NCBI RefSeq assembly: GCF_937958655.1
Contig: NZ_CALGNH010000032.1
Span: forward strand, 62,001-126,000
Source of the DNA: an uncultured Winogradskyella sp.
Lineage (GTDB): Bacteria; Bacteroidota; Bacteroidia; Flavobacteriales; Flavobacteriaceae
DNA length: 64,000 nt
Reading direction: 5' to 3'
The notes below the pieces were generated by a model, which was not told where the DNA came from, made no database searches, and saw only the letters and a list, made by a program, of their open reading frames with translations. This document shows positions 31,817-41,883 of the stretch, in pieces. A program made the translations under genes and the position numbers. Within the stretch, counting starts at the first letter, position 1; every line of letters begins with the position of its first letter.

Positions 31817-34201
31817 TTATCTTACTACAAGAATTTTTATAACCTTAGTTTCAAAAGAATCTAAATCTGATATCATTGCTAAGTACACACCTGTTCTTAC
31901 GACCGAGTTGGCTAGATTTTTTCCGTTCCAAATAGCTGTACCACCATCTATTGCAAAATTATAATTTGCACTAGAAGATCTTAAATTAATATTAGATTGT
32001 GCTTCTGCAACCAAATTACCTTCAATATCTGTAATCTTTATATTAACATTCTCTGTGAGACCGCTAATTTTTATGCCTTTATTAATATCGTTTAGATCGT
32101 TAAAACCCAGTATATCATATTCTGGCCGTACAGGATTAGGGTATGCATAGGCATTTTCTAAAGTATCCTCTGGCCTAGATCCACCAGCATTAAATGACAA
32201 CATACCCTTGGTCGTGGCAATATAAACTTCGCCATTATTTGGATCTATAGAAATATCACTAATCCTATTAGATGGCAAAGGAGAGTTGTCTGTTGTAAAA
32301 TGATAAATAGTATTTTGTCCATCTGGCGAAAAATAAAAAACTCCAGAATCTACAGTACCTACCCATTTATTGTTTGATCCGTCTGCTTCGATATCTGAAA
32401 TGGTTTGCCCTTCTAATAATTCTTTAGGAATGCCATCTTCTAAAATAATTATTGAACGCAATGTTGGGTTAGGATCATCAAAAAAACCTGCAGTGTTAAA
32501 CAACACTCTTAAGCCTTGAAATGTACCAACCCATAGCTGATTTCTGCTATCAATCTCTAAAGCCGTTACTCTTGGAAAGGGTAAATTTTGTTCTTCACTA
32601 CTTAAAGTTTTTATAGGATTATCTAGTTGGCTTTCGTTATAAGCATAGAGTCCTTTAAAATAACCACCTATCCATTTAGTACCGTTATTATCTATTGCGA
32701 TATCATAAAACCCAAACTCATCAGTTAAATCATCTTCTATAATTTCAGAAAAATCATAGCCTTGCCAATTTCCTGTATTTGGATTATATGATTTGAGAGG
32801 ATTGGGAGATCTAGCTGTTAGGGACCATAACAAACCATTTCGGTCAAAGGCAGAGGCCGTAACTCTTATACTGGTAAAATCTGGTGACCCTGGTAATATT
32901 AGAGACTCTAAACCGCTATTGTCTTCATTGTATAGTATAATGGGTTCAAAATCACCTAGCTCTAAAATACCATCTTGGCAAGAGCTTACAAATAATTGCC
33001 TAGGATTAAAAGGGTTTGTAGATATTTCTGATAAATTTCTTGCGCCAAAAACACTGTCAAAAGGTATACTAAACCACTCATCTTCTCTTAAATAACTTAA
33101 ACCTCTAGATCTAAATGGTGCTGGATTAAAAGATTCTGTATAATCACCAAAACTTGTCCAAACTACGTCAGTCTCTGCGTCAATTCTAAAAACTTCATTA
33201 AATAAAGGTCCGTTTGGTTTTATTTCTGTATAAAATGTATTGTCTGTTACAGCACTTTGTAAAACACCAAAGTCTCTCGAGCCTATGTAAATAGTGTTGT
33301 TGAGTAGAGTTGCAGATGTAAATACAGTATTAAAATCTGTATTAGGTTGAAAACTATTAATTAATTGAATCGTCTCATCGTAAAGATAAACATTATTGGT
33401 TGTTGAAACAATGTAGTTGTTTTCTACCACTTCAGAGTCTGATGGTAACACCGGGAATGTAAATAATGTGTTTAACGTTGCTCCATCAATCTCATATAAA
33501 ACTCTATTTGATCTTACAGAATAAAGTTTATCTCCTACAGCATCTATGGTAAAAAAATCGCCTGTAATTAAGGTTTGCCATTGTGCAAAATCTATAAGAT
33601 TTGGATTATTTATACTACCACTTTTAATTCCGTTATTATTAAGACATGCTGCGTATATAGTTCCGTTTAAAACAGAGACTTGCTTTACACTTATTTGTTC
33701 TCCACCATTACCCAAAAAATAAGTATCACCAAACTCTAATCCTTGCAAGTCATAAACAGATATTCCAAAATCTGATGAAATATATACCAAACCTTCATTT
33801 TCAAAAAAATGATTAATGCGTTTATTAATGGGTGTTATGTTTTGTTTTTCTAAAATATCTACAATAGAGAGCACCGAGCCATCAGTTTCTGAGTACACTT
33901 CTATAAGACCTGTTTGGTAACCTATTATTAAATATTGAAATGCTTTACTGTAAGCTATAGTTGTTATTTGTTCGCCAGATAAACCTTCTACAGTTGTAAT
34001 AGTTTCTATGTTTCCGGTAGCTACATCGTATTTAAAAACAGCATTTTGAGCCGCAGCATAAATTTTATCCTCGCCTTCAACAACATCAACAATATCTCTA
34101 TATGAAAAATGTGCTTGCCACAAGGTTGAAAAGTCTTGGGATGACATTCTTAAAGGCAAAGCAATAACTAAAACAATTATTATTAATAGTTTATTATACA
34201 T
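31817..34201 (-). CDS. porZ: Type IX secretion-associated protein PorZ
   Basis: A 794-aa protein with signal peptide (RMSSQ), then two seven-bladed beta-propellers (residues ~25-680; repeats such as EGLSGEQITTIAYS and WVGTFQGLRVL). It ends in a type A sorting domain (AYAYPNPVRPEYD...FETKVIKILVVR). In Porphyromonas PorZ sits at the cell surface and delivers A-LPS to the PorU sortase complex. Size, domain order and the neighbouring recO agree with that family. It has a TATATTTG box at 34218-34225. Confidence 0.88.
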   Translation of the reverse strand: MYNKLLIIIVLVIALPLRMSSQDFSTLWQAHFSYRDIVDVVEGEDKIYAAAQNAVFKYDVATGNIETITTVEGLSGEQITTIAYSKAFQYLIIGYQTGLIEVYSETDGSVLSIVDILEKQNITPINKRINHFFENEGLVYISSDFGISVYDLQGLEFGDTYFLGNGGEQISVKQVSVLNGTIYAACLNNNGIKSGSINNPNLIDFAQWQTLITGDFFTIDAVGDKLYSVRSNRVLYEIDGATLNTLFTFPVLPSDSEVVENNYIVSTTNNVYLYDETIQLINSFQPNTDFNTVFTSATLLNNTIYIGSRDFGVLQSAVTDNTFYTEIKPNGPLFNEVFRIDAETDVVWTSFGDYTESFNPAPFRSRGLSYLREDEWFSIPFDSVFGARNLSEISTNPFNPRQLFVSSCQDGILELGDFEPIILYNEDNSGLESLILPGSPDFTSIRVTASAFDRNGLLWSLTARSPNPLKSYNPNTGNWQGYDFSEIIEDDLTDEFGFYDIAIDNNGTKWIGGYFKGLYAYNESQLDNPIKTLSSEEQNLPFPRVTALEIDSRNQLWVGTFQGLRVLFNTAGFFDDPNPTLRSIIILEDGIPKELLEGQTISDIEADGSNNKWVGTVDSGVFYFSPDGQNTIYHFTTDNSPLPSNRISDISIDPNNGEVYIATTKGMLSFNAGGSRPEDTLENAYAYPNPVRPEYDILGFNDLNDINKGIKISGLTENVNIKITDIEGNLVAEAQSNINLRSSSANYNFAIDGGTAIWNGKNLANSVVRTGVYLAMISDLDSFETKVIKILVVR

Positions 34202-34217
34202 TACATTTTAGTTTGTT

Positions 34218-34225
34218 CAAATATA
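34218..34225 (-). promoter_or_regulatory. porZ -7 box
   Basis: TATATTTG on the minus strand, 16 nt before the porZ start codon. It probably drives porZ-recO-TonB receptor. Confidence 0.45.
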
Positions 34226-34268
34226 TTATATAGTAACGATAATATCAGCTTCATCATATATTAGTGCT

Positions 34269-34300
34269 AAAAAAAAGCTCCTTCAGAAACCGAAGAAGCT
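34269..34300 (-). terminator. Rho-independent terminator of gdhA
   Basis: On the minus strand AGCTTCTTC (34300-34292) pairs with GAAGGAGCT (34284-34276), one G-T pair, around a 7-nt loop, followed by eight U residues. It is 24 bp after the gdhA stop. Confidence 0.85.
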
Positions 34301-34323
34301 TATAATTTATAGGACTAATTAAT

Positions 34324-35685
<1,362 letters not shown>

Positions 35686-35702
35686 TTATGATTTATACGT
35701 TG

Positions 35703-35710
35703 CAAAGATA
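35703..35710 (-). promoter_or_regulatory. gdhA -7 box
   Basis: TATCTTTG on the minus strand, 35 nt upstream of the gdhA start codon; an excellent match to TAnnTTTG. Confidence 0.5.
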
Positions 35711-35848
35711 AATTATCTGCAAAAATAATTACTTATTTTTTTTATATTCTCAATTATTTTTCAAAATTCTATCAATTAAAAAACATGAGTTCTATTTTTA
35801 ATATTTGTGCATTTTATCCGTTTTATTTTGTAGTTAGTCGAGTTTTTA

Positions 35849-35856
35849 TATATTTG
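35849..35856 (+). promoter_or_regulatory. -7 box for the THC0290_0291-like gene
   Basis: TATATTTG, 28 nt before the ATG at 35885. The rest of the 217-bp divergent gap (35668-35884) is AT-rich with no other structure seen. Confidence 0.45.
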
Positions 35857-35884
35857 TTGGCTAAGCGCTTCAATACCTAATACT

Positions 35885-36688
35885 ATGACAAAATACATTG
35901 GCACTATTCTTATGATGTTTGTTCTACTTATTACAGTAGAACATAGCCATGCACAATTGGGCTTTTCTCATGAAATTGGTGCTTTTGTGGGTCCCATTGC
36001 ATTTAAATCTGATTTTGGTGTAAGAAATGATTTTGAAACCAATGCAGCTAATACAGGTATTGCCGTAGGGATTGTGCACTATATCAATTTTGCTTACCGG
36101 GCTGATTGTAACTGTTACACCACTAACAACTACTTTAACGATCATTTTAAATTAAGAACAGAAATTTCTTGGAACCAAACGAAGTTAGAACATGTTGGTA
36201 AATGGGTAGATGAGGACAGACAAACCGAAGAAGCACAACAACTAAGAAGCCATACTGGCGAATCTCAAAATTGGGATATTGGTATGCAGCTAGAATATTT
36301 TCCGCTAAGTATTAGAGCATTTTCTGCAGGTGCATATGCTTTTGCTCCGTTTTTTGCAGCAGGTGCACATTTTGTATCTTATAACCCTACTGTAGCAACA
36401 ACTTTTGGTGATGGTAACCCAAACAATAACGACAATTTCTATAATTTATGGGATGCTGCTTCGGGCGGAGATCCCTTTGTTAGTGATGAAAACGGAACGA
36501 CGTGGTCTGTAGTAGCAAGCATAGGTACTCGGTATAAACTTTCTATACTTTCTGATTTGTTTGTAGAATTAAGAGGTCAATATTATTTTAATGATTTTAT
36601 TGATGGCTTAGATCACAAACTGGCCTCTAACAAAAATAATGATTGGAACGTGTGGTTAAACTTTGGCTATATCTATTATTTAGATTAA
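35885..36688 (+). CDS. Outer-membrane protein of the THC0290_0291-like family
   Basis: A 267-aa protein with signal peptide (cleaved near HSHAQ) and a barrel-like body: LGFSHEIGAFVGPIAFKSDFG at the start, ELRGQYYFNDFIDGLD and WLNFGYIYYLD at the end. The opening motif is typical of a flavobacterial family named after Tenacibaculum (THC0290_0291). Its function is unknown; an outer-membrane location is inferred from the strand pattern and aromatic C-terminus. Its 3' end overlaps the convergent PLP-enzyme gene by 4 bp. Confidence 0.65.
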   Translation: MTKYIGTILMMFVLLITVEHSHAQLGFSHEIGAFVGPIAFKSDFGVRNDFETNAANTGIAVGIVHYINFAYRADCNCYTTNNYFNDHFKLRTEISWNQTKLEHVGKWVDEDRQTEEAQQLRSHTGESQNWDIGMQLEYFPLSIRAFSAGAYAFAPFFAAGAHFVSYNPTVATTFGDGNPNNNDNFYNLWDAASGGDPFVSDENGTTWSVVASIGTRYKLSILSDLFVELRGQYYFNDFIDGLDHKLASNKNNDWNVWLNFGYIYYLD

Positions 36689-37824
36689 CCTATCGCATTT
36701 TTTAAATCTGTAATAATATCTGTTTTATCTTCAATACCAACACTTAAGCGTATTAAAGAGTCTAAAACTCCAATTTTTTCGCGTTCAACTTTTGGCACAC
36801 TCACATGCGACATACTTGCAGAATGATTAGCTAAAGACTCTACTCCACCAAGTGATTCTGCCAATGTAAAAATTTTAAGATTTTCAACAATTTTAACAGC
36901 AGCATTATAATCATTACCCTTAGTACTAAAAGAGACGACACCACCAAAATCATGCATTTGAGATTCTGCAATATGATGATTATGGTGACTTTTTAAACCT
37001 GGCCAATAGACATTTTCAATCTTAGGGTGGGTATTTAAATATTCTGCTACTGTCTTAGCATTTTCGCAATGGCGCTGCATCCTAACATGCAATGTTTTTA
37101 GACCTCTTAATACTAAAAACGCATCTTGTGGACCGCAAATAGCGCCACTTGCATTTTGAATAAAATAAAGTCTATCCGCTAAATCCTTATCCTTAACCAC
37201 CAAACCTCCTAATACAACATCACTATGACCACTTAAGTACTTTGTTGCAGAATGCATAACAATGTCTGCTCCTAAATCTAAAGGTTGTTGTAAATATGGT
37301 GTTGCAAACGTATTATCTACCGCAAGTAGAATATGATGTGCTTTTGCAATTTTTGAAACTTCCATAACGTCTATAATACTGAGTATAGGATTTGTTGGTG
37401 TTTCTACCCAAATTAACTTAGTGTTAGGCGTAATAAAATCTTTTATAGTATTCGGGTTTTTCATCCCTACCAAATGAAATTTTATTCCGAAATCTTCATA
37501 TATATTGGTAAACAGCCGGTAGGTACCACCGTACAAATCTACGGTAGAGATAACCTCATCACCTGGCTTTAACAATTTTAGTACAGCATCAATTGCAGCT
37601 AAACCAGAACTAAACGCTAAACCATACTTACCATTTTCTAAACTTGCAAAGGCTTTTTCTAAAGCATAACGTGTAGGGTTCGCTGACCTAGAATATTGAT
37701 ATCCTTTGTGCCCACCTGGTGTAGACTGTGAATAAGTAGACGTTTGGTAAATCGGTGACACTACGGCATTATATGCTAAATCGTGCTCTTGCCCTCCATG
37801 TATGATTTTGGTGTTAAATTTCAT
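36685..37824 (-). CDS. Cystathionine gamma-synthase/lyase-type PLP enzyme
   Basis: A 379-aa Cys/Met-metabolism PLP enzyme. The PLP lysine is Lys195 in HSATKYLSGHSDV; YQYSRSANPTR carries the Tyr/Arg phosphate-binding residues from the neighbouring subunit. Length and motifs (SLGGVESLANHSASMSHV) fit both cystathionine gamma-synthase (metB) and gamma-lyase; sequence alone does not decide. It has a TAAATTTG box at 37847-37854. It is the only trans-sulfuration gene in the window. Confidence 0.9.
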   Translation of the reverse strand: MKFNTKIIHGGQEHDLAYNAVVSPIYQTSTYSQSTPGGHKGYQYSRSANPTRYALEKAFASLENGKYGLAFSSGLAAIDAVLKLLKPGDEVISTVDLYGGTYRLFTNIYEDFGIKFHLVGMKNPNTIKDFITPNTKLIWVETPTNPILSIIDVMEVSKIAKAHHILLAVDNTFATPYLQQPLDLGADIVMHSATKYLSGHSDVVLGGLVVKDKDLADRLYFIQNASGAICGPQDAFLVLRGLKTLHVRMQRHCENAKTVAEYLNTHPKIENVYWPGLKSHHNHHIAESQMHDFGGVVSFSTKGNDYNAAVKIVENLKIFTLAESLGGVESLANHSASMSHVSVPKVEREKIGVLDSLIRLSVGIEDKTDIITDLKNAIG

Positions 37825-37846
37825 TGATAACGGTTTAAATGCATAA

Positions 37847-37854
37847 CAAATTTA
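37847..37854 (-). promoter_or_regulatory. -7 box for the PLP enzyme gene
   Basis: TAAATTTG on the minus strand, 22 nt before the start codon at 37824. Confidence 0.4.
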
Positions 37855-37921
37855 ATCTATAATTCGTTCTATAAAGATCTATACAATACCTTTATTGCGT
37901 AATTACTAAAACTTATTTCTT

Positions 37922-38641
37922 TTGAAACCTATTGTGCTACTGCTGATCTCTGTGCTCGTTTTAAATTCTTGTCATTCAGAATTTAAGCCTGTTGTTTTTG
38001 AAACTACTGAAATGGATATGTCCTTTGACGCAGATATTTCTTTAACCTACGATAAAGCATTAGGCAATGAGGAACTGAGTAAAATCATAAACTTTAAAAT
38101 AGAAGAAGCCATCATAGCCACACTTAGCGATGCTACTAAAAAAACAAAGCTAGATGCCATTCTTAAAGATTTTAATACGGAATATGTCAACTTTAAAAAG
38201 GATTTCCCAGAAGCATCAGAACCCGTTTGGGAACTTTTTATTGAAACAGAAAAAATATACCAATCCGAAGCTGTAATTACCATTGCAATAAGTACTTATG
38301 AATTTAAAGGTGGTGCTCATGGTAATGATAAAATTATACTTTTAAATCTTAATGCAAAAACAGGTGCTATTCTTAATAAAGGTGATATTATTGAAAATTT
38401 AAAAGCATTTACCTTACTTGCAGAATCTCATTTTAAAACCTCACTAAAGCTTAAAGAAAATACGACTAAGCCAGAAGACTACTTCTTTGGTAAACCTTTT
38501 CAACTACCAGAAAATATAGGCTTTAGCGATGATGGTTTAATTTTGCTTTATAACACTTATGAGGTAGCTACTTACAACAAAGGGTATACCGAGTTTGTTA
38601 TTCCTTTTAAAGCACTTACAAATCACCTAAAGATTAAATAG
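37922..38641 (+). CDS. DUF3298/DUF4163 lipoprotein
   Basis: A 239-aa predicted lipoprotein starting at TTG 37922 (LKPIVLLLISVLVLNSC), with lipobox Cys17. Residues ~80-235 contain the DUF3298 region seen in RsiV and PdaC-type proteins (YEFKGGAHGNDKIILLNLNAKTGAILNKGDII). DUF3298 domains bind lysozyme or glycans in some Firmicutes proteins; here the role is unknown. Lipid anchoring in the periplasm or outer membrane is likely. Confidence 0.78.
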   Translation: MKPIVLLLISVLVLNSCHSEFKPVVFETTEMDMSFDADISLTYDKALGNEELSKIINFKIEEAIIATLSDATKKTKLDAILKDFNTEYVNFKKDFPEASEPVWELFIETEKIYQSEAVITIAISTYEFKGGAHGNDKIILLNLNAKTGAILNKGDIIENLKAFTLLAESHFKTSLKLKENTTKPEDYFFGKPFQLPENIGFSDDGLILLYNTYEVATYNKGYTEFVIPFKALTNHLKIK

Positions 38642-38682
38642 CCTTAATTTAAAAATAAGATGCCATTATAAAGAATTGAGCT

Positions 38683-38690
38683 TACCTTTG
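38683..38690 (+). promoter_or_regulatory. -7 box for the ArsC-like gene
   Basis: TACCTTTG, 25 nt before the ATG at 38716; it probably serves the three-gene unit arsC-like/EamA/acyltransferase-like. Confidence 0.4.
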
Positions 38691-38715
38691 CACTTTATAA
38701 CGTTACTTAGACCCA

Positions 38716-39075
38716 ATGGCACTTAAAAAAATATATCATTTAAGCACTTGCAATACCTGCAAAAGAATCATCAACGAACTTAATTTACCTGATGACTTTA
38801 TACTACAAGACATAAAAACAGAAGCTATTAGCAAAGCTCAAATAGAAGAGATGAGAGGCTTAACGGATAGTTACGAAAGTTTATTTAGTAAACGTGCTAG
38901 GCTTTATAAAGAACGTGATTTAAAAAACAAATCCCTTTCTGAAGACGATTACAAAAACTATATATTAGAACAGTACACATTTCTTAAACGTCCTGTAGTT
39001 CTATTTAATAATCAGATTTTTATTGGTAATTCTAAAAAAACAGTAGAAGCTGCTAAACAAGCTATAAATGGATAG
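38716..39075 (+). CDS. ArsC/Spx-like thioredoxin-fold protein
   Basis: A 119-aa protein of the ArsC family. It has Cys12-x2-Cys15 (STCNTCKR) rather than the single Cys of classical arsenate reductase, and the later family motif LKRPVVLFNNQIFIG (cis-Pro region). CxxC members include Spx-like and YffB-like proteins of uncertain role, so arsenate reduction should not be assumed. It overlaps the EamA gene by 8 bp. Confidence 0.8.
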   Translation: MALKKIYHLSTCNTCKRIINELNLPDDFILQDIKTEAISKAQIEEMRGLTDSYESLFSKRARLYKERDLKNKSLSEDDYKNYILEQYTFLKRPVVLFNNQIFIGNSKKTVEAAKQAING

Positions 39076-39961
39076 TAGACGATTTGCGCTTTTAGCTGTA
39101 TTTATGGTACAATTGTTATATGGTCTTAACTATACCATTGCCAAAGTTGTAATGAATGACAATTATGTAAAACCTTTTGGGTTTGTATTGTTAAGAGTTG
39201 CAGGAGCTACATTCCTATTTTGGCTTATTAGTTGTATTACACCTCAACAAAAAATAGAGAAAAAAGATTTTTTTAAGCTTTTTATTGCAGCCATATTTGG
39301 TGTTGCTATTAATATGCTGTTTTTTTTTAAAGGATTAGAATTTACCTCACCCATACACGCTTCTGCAATAATGACCATTACGCCAGTTATTATTTTAGCA
39401 CTCTCTGCATACGTCTTAAAAGAAAAGATTACAGCATTAAAACTCGTTGGTGTAGTACTAGCACTTTGTGGCGCATTAGTACTGACCATTTATGGTAAAT
39501 CTGCAAGATCTGGTGATAACGTTCAATTAGGGAATTTACTTATTTTCTTAAATGCTGTTTCGTATAGCATATACATTATTTTAATAAAAAAGCTAACTGC
39601 TAAGTATCATCCGTTATCATTTATAAAATGGTTATTTCTATTTGGCTTAATTCTTCTTATTCCTTTCGGTTACCAAGAATTAAACGAAATTCAGTGGAAA
39701 TCTTTTACACCATATACAACGTTTTCAGTTCTATTTGTAATTTTAGGAGCCACATTTGGCACCTATTTATTAAACCCTTTAGCGCTTAATAAGCTAAAAG
39801 CATCTACTGTTGGGACATTTATTTATCTTCAACCTGTCATTGCTGGGTTGTTTGCTATAATTATGGGTGCTGACACTATAGATATGGTTAAGGTTATTGC
39901 AATGCTCATTATATTTTCTGGAGTTTATCTGGTGTCTTTAAATCCTAAAAAGACTGGCTAA
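39068..39961 (+). CDS. EamA-family (DMT) transporter
   Basis: A 297-aa inner-membrane protein with ten hydrophobic segments in two EamA repeats (residues ~5-140 and ~155-290), including LKEKITALKLVGVVLALCGALVL at the end of repeat one. It is a drug/metabolite exporter-like protein; the substrate cannot be read from sequence. It is translationally coupled to the ArsC-like gene. Confidence 0.85.
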   Translation: MDSRRFALLAVFMVQLLYGLNYTIAKVVMNDNYVKPFGFVLLRVAGATFLFWLISCITPQQKIEKKDFFKLFIAAIFGVAINMLFFFKGLEFTSPIHASAIMTITPVIILALSAYVLKEKITALKLVGVVLALCGALVLTIYGKSARSGDNVQLGNLLIFLNAVSYSIYIILIKKLTAKYHPLSFIKWLFLFGLILLIPFGYQELNEIQWKSFTPYTTFSVLFVILGATFGTYLLNPLALNKLKASTVGTFIYLQPVIAGLFAIIMGADTIDMVKVIAMLIIFSGVYLVSLNPKKTG

Positions 39962-39962
39962 T

Positions 39963-41093
39963 TTGGGCTTAACCTCTAAAATATTTAAAACCGTAGATGA
40001 TATTCCTAAGAGCTATTGGAATAACCTTAATTGTGCTTTAAACCCTTACTATTCGTTAGAATTTTTAAAGGCTTTTGAAGTAGCCAACACTACTATTGAA
40101 TGTAACTATATTTTTATTTTAAAAAACAAAGAAGCCATTGCTTTTGCTAATACACAAATTGTAACTATTGGTATTGAGAGTATTACCAAAAACATTAGAA
40201 TGTCTCATAACATTAGACGTCTTGTAAATAATCTGTTTTGCAAAAATCAAATCCGAGTGCTATTCTGTGGCAATGTGTTTTTAAGCGGCGAGTATGGCAC
40301 ATTTATAAAAGCGAACCAACCTAAAGTTAAGACGTTTAAAACTATAGCAAAAGCAGTAAAGTCTCTTTACAAATGCAAACGATTACACGCTATTTTTATT
40401 AAAGATTTTGAAGATGAGTCACTTAACACCACAGACCACTTAAAGTCTTTTAACTATACCGCAATGCATGTTGAACCTAACATGATTATTCACCTTAAAC
40501 CTCAGTGGACTTCTTTTAAAGACTATACCAATGCCTTAAAGTCTAAATATCGTATAAAGGCAAACCGAGCAGATACTAAAAGTAAAATATTAGAGGCTAA
40601 ATTATTTAATGCAGAAGCTATTGAGCAATACAAAGATGAGTTACAATCGCTCTATCAAAACACCATTAATAATGCAGATTTTAACGCGCAAATTTTAAAC
40701 CTAGATACTTACGCGTATCTTAAAAGCACATTTAAAGATCAGTTTATAGTAAAAGGATACTTTTTAAACAATAAACTTGTTGGCTTTCTTTCTGCAATGC
40801 AAAACGGCTCTAATTTAGATGCTCATTTTATTGGTATTGACTATACTTATAATAAAACATATGCCATCTATCCAAGGATTTTAAATGACTATGTACGTCT
40901 TGGTATTAAAACAAAATCTCAGCAAATAAATTTGGGCCGAACGGCCTCAGAAATTAAAAGTACATTAGGCGCACAACCAAAGCTATTGACCTGTTATTGC
41001 AGACATAAGCACTACTTACCCAATCAATTCCTTAAACCTTTTATAAAAAACATAAGATTAAAATCTTTTAAACAACATCATCCTTTTAAATGA
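39963..41093 (+). CDS. GNAT/FemAB-like acyltransferase-fold protein
   Basis: A 376-aa protein starting at TTG 39963, 1 bp after the EamA stop codon. The C-terminal half (residues ~170-350) has GNAT/FemAB-like features: FKDYTNALKSKYRIKANRAD, then FIVKGYFLNNKLVGFLSAM and YDYVRLGIKTKSQQINLGRTASEIKSTLGA-like segments. No catalytic motif fixes the substrate. Relatives are annotated as peptidoglycan-bridge or BioF2-like acyltransferases. It is translationally linked to the upstream transporter. Confidence 0.6.
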   Translation: MGLTSKIFKTVDDIPKSYWNNLNCALNPYYSLEFLKAFEVANTTIECNYIFILKNKEAIAFANTQIVTIGIESITKNIRMSHNIRRLVNNLFCKNQIRVLFCGNVFLSGEYGTFIKANQPKVKTFKTIAKAVKSLYKCKRLHAIFIKDFEDESLNTTDHLKSFNYTAMHVEPNMIIHLKPQWTSFKDYTNALKSKYRIKANRADTKSKILEAKLFNAEAIEQYKDELQSLYQNTINNADFNAQILNLDTYAYLKSTFKDQFIVKGYFLNNKLVGFLSAMQNGSNLDAHFIGIDYTYNKTYAIYPRILNDYVRLGIKTKSQQINLGRTASEIKSTLGAQPKLLTCYCRHKHYLPNQFLKPFIKNIRLKSFKQHHPFK

Positions 41094-41102
41094 CAGTCTC
41101 GA

Positions 41103-41130
41103 CGTCATGCTGAATTTGTTTCAGAATCTT
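41103..41130. repeat. Family A palindromic repeat
   Basis: CGTCATGCTGAA (ending 41114) and TTCAGAATCT (from 41120): a GTCATGCTGAA...TTCAG-ATCT element, 10 bp after the stop of the acyltransferase-like gene and 35 bp before the convergent thioesterase gene. Confidence 0.75.
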
Positions 41131-41165
41131 ATATACCTAGTTCAAAAATACTCAGCTCTATATTA

Positions 41166-41642
41166 TTAGATCATAGGTTTAGGCTTAACACCATGCTTCC
41201 TTGTGTCTTCTTTGGTAAGAATTTTAAAATTATCTGATTTTGGAAATTTGTTCGCCAATGCCAACAACTGTTCTGGCAAACCCGTAAGTTTTCTAGCCTT
41301 TAAATCTATCCAACCTCCTTGCATTTCGCAGTAAGCCAAATTTTCACCTTTATGGTTATAAAAATTATGTTCAAACATAAATAACATACCGTCATTACTT
41401 AGACCAGACACTTCTATACTAACGGTAATTGGCGCACCTATAAAAGATTCTTTAAAGTAATACATATGTTCATAAAAAACTACAGGACCAACATTGTGCT
41501 TCTTTATCTCTGCCATAGAGAACCCTTGTTCACCAAAAAAGGACATCCTAGCGTGGCTCATAAAATTAGTGTAAGCAGAATTAGCTAAATGGCCATTAGC
41601 ATCAACATCGCTCCAACGAATCTCAAACTGTTTCTTGTACAT
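41166..41642 (-). CDS. 4HBT-family acyl-CoA thioesterase
   Basis: A 158-aa hot-dog-fold protein. The motif RWSDVDANGHLANSAYTNF contains the catalytic Asp and the DxDxxGHxN signature of 4-hydroxybenzoyl-CoA thioesterase-like enzymes. It would hydrolyse an acyl-CoA; chain length is unknown. Single gene with a TATATTTG box at 41664-41671. Confidence 0.88.
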   Translation of the reverse strand: MYKKQFEIRWSDVDANGHLANSAYTNFMSHARMSFFGEQGFSMAEIKKHNVGPVVFYEHMYYFKESFIGAPITVSIEVSGLSNDGMLFMFEHNFYNHKGENLAYCEMQGGWIDLKARKLTGLPEQLLALANKFPKSDNFKILTKEDTRKHGVKPKPMI

Positions 41643-41663
41643 TGTTTTTTGAAATAATTTTTA

Positions 41664-41671
41664 CAAATATA
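41664..41671 (-). promoter_or_regulatory. -7 box for the thioesterase gene
   Basis: TATATTTG on the minus strand, 21 nt before the start codon at 41642. Confidence 0.45.
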
Positions 41672-41728
41672 ACCACTTGTTTATAGTCTTTGACTTATAA
41701 AAAAAACAATGAACTTATAATTTATAAA

Positions 41729-41812
41729 CCCGTAAAGTCTCCTCAAGGGAACAATTCTAAAAAGCAGCATTAGACAAGTCTCCCCTTGAGGGGACTTTAG
41801 GGGTGTTTTTAG
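41729..41812. repeat. Family D inverted pair of CCTCAAGGG elements
   Basis: The left copy CCCGTAAAGTCTCCTCAAGGG (start 41729) faces a right copy (41781-41812) containing the perfect palindrome TCCCCTTGAGGGGA (41781-41794) and GACTTTAGGGG. Together they make an ~84-bp inverted pair between divergent genes. A single copy occurs at 58178-58206. Confidence 0.75.
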
Positions 41813-41851
41813 AATACAAAATCATATCAATCATAGAAACAATCTATTTTG

Positions 41852-41859
41852 TACTTTTG
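41852..41859 (+). promoter_or_regulatory. -7 box for yicC-gmk-nadD
   Basis: TACTTTTG, 24 nt before the yicC ATG. It lies inside the over-long upstream frame, which supports the start at 41884. Confidence 0.4.
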
Positions 41860-41883
41860 TGCAACTTTAATCACATCCTGTTA

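Noticed and set aside
36685-37824. Firm assignment of the PLP enzyme as metB
   Set aside because: Cystathionine gamma-synthase and gamma-lyase share all motifs visible here; the choice needs a phylogeny.
38716-39075. Arsenate reductase function and an arsenic-resistance unit
   Set aside because: The CxxC differs from classical ArsC, and no arsR, arsB or acr3 gene is nearby.
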